Shown here one piece after another: positions 61,303 through 64,000 of a DNA stretch of 64,000 nucleotides. The stretch is taken from positions 1-64,000 of the forward strand of contig NZ_JAAFZA010000007.1 in NCBI RefSeq assembly GCF_015356865.1, given 5' to 3'. The first letter of the stretch is position 1, and every line of letters starts with the position of its first letter. A program made the translations under genes and the position numbers. The DNA comes from Catenulispora pinisilvae (GTDB lineage Bacteria; Actinomycetota; Actinomycetes; Streptomycetales; Catenulisporaceae). Under the pieces are notes generated by a model that worked only from the letters and a program-made list of their open reading frames with translations, was not told the origin of the DNA and did no database searches.

Positions 61303-63122
61303 CGGTGACCCGCGCCGCCACACCGGTCGGCCTTCTCCCCGCCCACGAGCTCTTCGCGGACCGGCGTCGCACCTCGCCCGGGCTGCCCGCGCTGGAATAC
61401 CGCGGGACGCGGACCTCCTACGAAGACCTCGGCGTGGCCGCCGACCGGCTCACCGCACGGCTCATCAGCCGGGGCGTCGTCGCGGGCTCCGTCGTCGCGA
61501 TCGCGACCGAACGGTCGCCCAGCTTCCCGATCGCGGTTCTCGCGGTGCTTCAGGCGGATGCGGCCTACCTCCCCTTGGACCCGGCTGTTCCCGCAGCCCG
61601 CCTCGAGTTCATGATGCGCGACAGCGCGGCGAGGCATCTGATCGTCCCGACTGCGGACTGGATCGGACTGCCGGCGCTGCCGGTGCCATCCGGAATCCGG
61701 GTCATCGCAGTGGACGATGACACCCCGGTCGAGTCAGTCTCCGATCTTCGCCGCCGGGACACGGCCCCCGACGATCTCGCCTACGTCATGTACACCTCTG
61801 GCTCCACCGGGGTCCCCAAAGGCGTGGCGATGACCCATGGGCCGATGGCGAACCTGATCGCCTGGCAACGAACGGCTTCACAGTGTGCTGAAAGAACCCG
61901 CACCCTCCAGTTCTCCGCCGCGACCTTCGACGCCTCGTTCCAGGAGATGTTCAGCACCTGGGCCGCCGGCGGCTGCCTGGTCCTGGTGGACGAGGAGATC
62001 CGCCGCGACCCGCGTCGGCTGCTGACCTTCATCGACGACGGCGGGATCCACCGCCTCTTCCTACCCTTCGTCGCATTGCAGGCCCTGGCGGGCGCCGCGT
62101 GCAACCTGGGCCGTTTCCCCCGCTCGCTGGTCCAGGTCATCACCGCCGGCGAGCAACTCCAGATCACCCCGCAGCTGCGCCGGCTCTTCAGCGAACTGCC
62201 GGAGACCAGCCTTGAGAACCAGTACGGACCCTCGGAGACGCACATCGTGACGGCCGTCCGGCTGCCCGGCGATCCCGCCGACTGGCCCGAACTGCCGTCG
62301 ATCGGCGGACCCATCGATCGGGCCCGGATATACGTGCTCGATGAAAGCGGCACACCGCTGGCGCCGGACGAAGTCGGCGAGATCGCCATCGGCGGCCCGG
62401 TCCTGGCGCGCGGATACCTCAACCGGCCCGGCCTGACCGCTCACAAGTTCGTCCCCGATCCGTCCGGTGCGCCGGGCAGCCGGCTCTACCGCACCGGCGA
62501 CGTGGGCTTCATCGACGGCGACGGTCTTGTGCACTTCCTCGGCCGGGCCGACCACCAGGTCAAGATCCGCGGCCACCGGGTCGAACTCGGCGAGGTCGAG
62601 GTCGCGCTCAAGTCCGTGCCGGGGATCGCCGACGCGGTCGTGGTGGTGGACGACGGCGACGCGGTCAGCAAGCGGCTGGTCGGCTACCTGATCGGCGACC
62701 CGGCGGCGCCGACGGCACCGATGACGCCCGATGAGATCCGGGCGTCGCTGGCGGCCACCCTGCCCGAGTACATGCTTCCCGCCGCGTACGTCATGCTCGA
62801 CCGCTTTCCCATGACGCCGAACGGGAAAGTGGACCGGCTGGAGTTGAAGCGCCGCCCGGTGGCCGTTCAGGGCAGCGACCGGACCGAAGCCCGCGACGCC
62901 GTCGAAGACTCGGTGCTCGCGCTGTGGACGCAGAGCCTTGAGGCCGAGGGGTTCGGGGTCCATGACAACTACTTTCTGCTCGGCGGTAACTCACTGCTGG
63001 CCCTGTCCTTGCTCACGGCCCTGGAGGAGGCGTTCGACATCAAGGTCGACCTCAGCACGTTGATCCAGCATCCGACGGTCGCGGGCCTGAGCGCCTGGAT
63101 CCGCGAGGGGATGCGGGCTTGA
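61299..63122 (+). CDS. NRPS adenylation-carrier (A-T) protein
   Basis: 607 residues from ATG 61299 (GGAGG at 61286-61290; ATGA overlap with the synthetase). A domain: YTSGSTGVPKGVAMTH, FSAATFDASFQEMF, NQYGPSETH, YRTGDVGF, VKIRGHRVELGEVEV, A10 Lys in FPMTPNGKVD. The T domain has Ser565 in YFLLGGNSLLALS. It follows the synthetase whose last domain is a condensation domain, so it completes that module by supplying its amino acid. Hand-read code about D-A-Q-F-I-A-Q-I-V-K; I do not assign a substrate. Confidence 0.93.
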   Translation: MTVTRAATPVGLLPAHELFADRRRTSPGLPALEYRGTRTSYEDLGVAADRLTARLISRGVVAGSVVAIATERSPSFPIAVLAVLQADAAYLPLDPAVPAARLEFMMRDSAARHLIVPTADWIGLPALPVPSGIRVIAVDDDTPVESVSDLRRRDTAPDDLAYVMYTSGSTGVPKGVAMTHGPMANLIAWQRTASQCAERTRTLQFSAATFDASFQEMFSTWAAGGCLVLVDEEIRRDPRRLLTFIDDGGIHRLFLPFVALQALAGAACNLGRFPRSLVQVITAGEQLQITPQLRRLFSELPETSLENQYGPSETHIVTAVRLPGDPADWPELPSIGGPIDRARIYVLDESGTPLAPDEVGEIAIGGPVLARGYLNRPGLTAHKFVPDPSGAPGSRLYRTGDVGFIDGDGLVHFLGRADHQVKIRGHRVELGEVEVALKSVPGIADAVVVVDDGDAVSKRLVGYLIGDPAAPTAPMTPDEIRASLAATLPEYMLPAAYVMLDRFPMTPNGKVDRLELKRRPVAVQGSDRTEARDAVEDSVLALWTQSLEAEGFGVHDNYFLLGGNSLLALSLLTALEEAFDIKVDLSTLIQHPTVAGLSAWIREGMRA

Positions 63123-64000
63123 GGACTCTGTGGACGCGGCACCTGCCCGGACCGGTCGTCGGGCTGTCGCTCGCTGAGCACAAGGGCGTCGTGGACGTTG
63201 TTCTCGGTGCCGAATCCGGCGACCTAGAGATCTCCTTCGACCTCTCGGGGAACCCGGCCGACCAGGCTCGGCAGGGTGCTGACTCCAATTCGGGGCCGGA
63301 TACCGGCGACGGACATCTGAGCCTGACTGTGGACGGCTCGCATGTCTGCACCTTGGTCGGCGGAACCGTTTGGCAGCGGCTCCGGCTCGACAGCGACATC
63401 ACCGCCATGACCGCCATGACCGCCAAGCGTGACAGGACTCTGGTATTCCTCGGTACCGTGGCGGGGATCCTGTACGCCATGACGCCGCTGATCACACCCG
63501 CCCGCGCTGCCGCACTGCTGCGCGACGAAGCGCTCCTGCCGACGTCCGGCGATCCGGCCGACCGCGCGGCGCGCGCCGCCAAGCTCTACGAGCAGGCGGG
63601 CTCACCCACGTTCGCGGTGTTCCGCCTCCGGCACCTTGCCGCCTCCGGCGAGGTCGATGCGGTGGACACCGATCGCCTCATCGCGGCGATCGCCCGGAAG
63701 GCGGCGCACGTGGTGTGTGCCGATCCGGCGCTGGCGTTCGAGGTCGGCGGGGCTTTCGCGCGGGTGGGGGCGTATGAAGAGGCCGTTGCCGCGTATCAGA
63801 TCGCTGCGTCGTCCGAGCGTCACCGCACGGCCGCGCTGCACGCCGTAGGCGACTGCTTCAGCGTCCTGGATATCCCGGTTGCGGCGGTTGCGTCGTACCG
63901 GGCGGCCGCGGCCAGCGGCCCGAATGACGAGACCAGGAACGACCTCTACCACCTCGCACGCCGCCTCGAAGAACGTGGCCAGAGCACTGAGGCGGTCACA
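63119..64000 (+). CDS. TPR-like protein, partial (runs off right edge)
   Basis: An open frame of at least 294 codons continues past the end of the window. The TTG start overlaps the A-T stop (TTGA), with GAGGGG 8 bases upstream. The first 100 residues (LWTRHLPGPVVGLSLAEHKG) contain beta patterns; residues from about 135 on are helical pairs with tetratricopeptide character (AARAAKLYEQAGSPTFA, FARVGAYEEAVAAYQIAASS, VAAVASYRAAAASGPND). It has no recognised catalytic motif. The coupled position means that it belongs to the NRPS operon; it may be a scaffold or regulator. The C-terminus is not visible. Confidence 0.7.
   Translation, partial: MRTLWTRHLPGPVVGLSLAEHKGVVDVVLGAESGDLEISFDLSGNPADQARQGADSNSGPDTGDGHLSLTVDGSHVCTLVGGTVWQRLRLDSDITAMTAMTAKRDRTLVFLGTVAGILYAMTPLITPARAAALLRDEALLPTSGDPADRAARAAKLYEQAGSPTFAVFRLRHLAASGEVDAVDTDRLIAAIARKAAHVVCADPALAFEVGGAFARVGAYEEAVAAYQIAASSERHRTAALHAVGDCFSVLDIPVAAVASYRAAAASGPNDETRNDLYHLARRLEERGQSTEAVT

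Overview
The window is high-GC DNA with the gene style of a filamentous actinomycete: many GTG and TTG starts, GTGA/ATGA stop-start overlaps, Tat and lipoprotein signals, two ECF sigma factors and a large non-ribosomal peptide synthetase (NRPS) locus. A Catenulispora-like or related actinobacterium is my best guess from general character only; no marker gene here fixes the genus. No rRNA, tRNA, CRISPR array, transposase or phage gene was recognised.

Positions 1-35230 are mostly ordinary chromosome. A sugar-uptake fragment (substrate-binding lipoprotein, GH1 beta-glucosidase, LacI regulator) is followed by an IlvD/Edd-type dehydratase, several secreted or lipid-anchored proteins, an ECF sigma factor with sensor-like partners, a duplicated SUKH-like protein, an LLM-type flavin oxidoreductase, an ATP-grasp enzyme, an aminoacyl-phospholipid synthase/esterase pair, an HxlR-NAD(P)-binding divergent pair, a MerR regulator and a GGCT-M24 fusion. 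Around 25.8-26.9 kb a 1.55 kb gene-free stretch carries a 12-bp repeat array and a 936-bp nested inverted repeat. Beside it are two overlapping genes that both read as AlkB-fold 2-oxoglutarate/Fe(II) dioxygenases. Two secreted-protein genes then share a 40-bp upstream motif. A divergent redox locus follows: sigma factor plus Rieske protein on one side, cupredoxin, Tat metallophosphoesterase and membrane protein on the other.

From 35401 to the right edge lies one biosynthetic gene cluster arranged as two divergent operons around 48.6-49.0 kb. The leftward operon encodes two B12-binding radical SAM enzymes, a thioesterase-like protein with Cys in place of the nucleophilic Ser, a carrier-thioesterase didomain, a carrier-less adenylation enzyme, a CmlA-type diiron hydroxylase, a 25-residue ORF, a type II thioesterase, an adenylation-carrier didomain and a halogenase-like flavoprotein. 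The rightward operon encodes an MFS exporter, adenylation-carrier (A-T), an 88-residue protein, a TauD/SyrP-like dioxygenase, condensation-carrier (C-T), a 1994-residue C-A(methyltransferase)-T-C synthetase, another A-T, and a TPR-like protein that runs off the window. Nearly every gene overlaps the next by a few bases, so each operon is probably one translationally coupled unit. The most likely product is a small, heavily tailored peptide with beta-hydroxylated, N-methylated and possibly radical-C-methylated residues. An adenylation code read by eye suggests Asn/Asp for the methylating module. I cannot name a known product.

Short tandem repeats at or near gene ends recur throughout (15-, 17-, 12- and 6-bp units) and look like a general feature of this genome.
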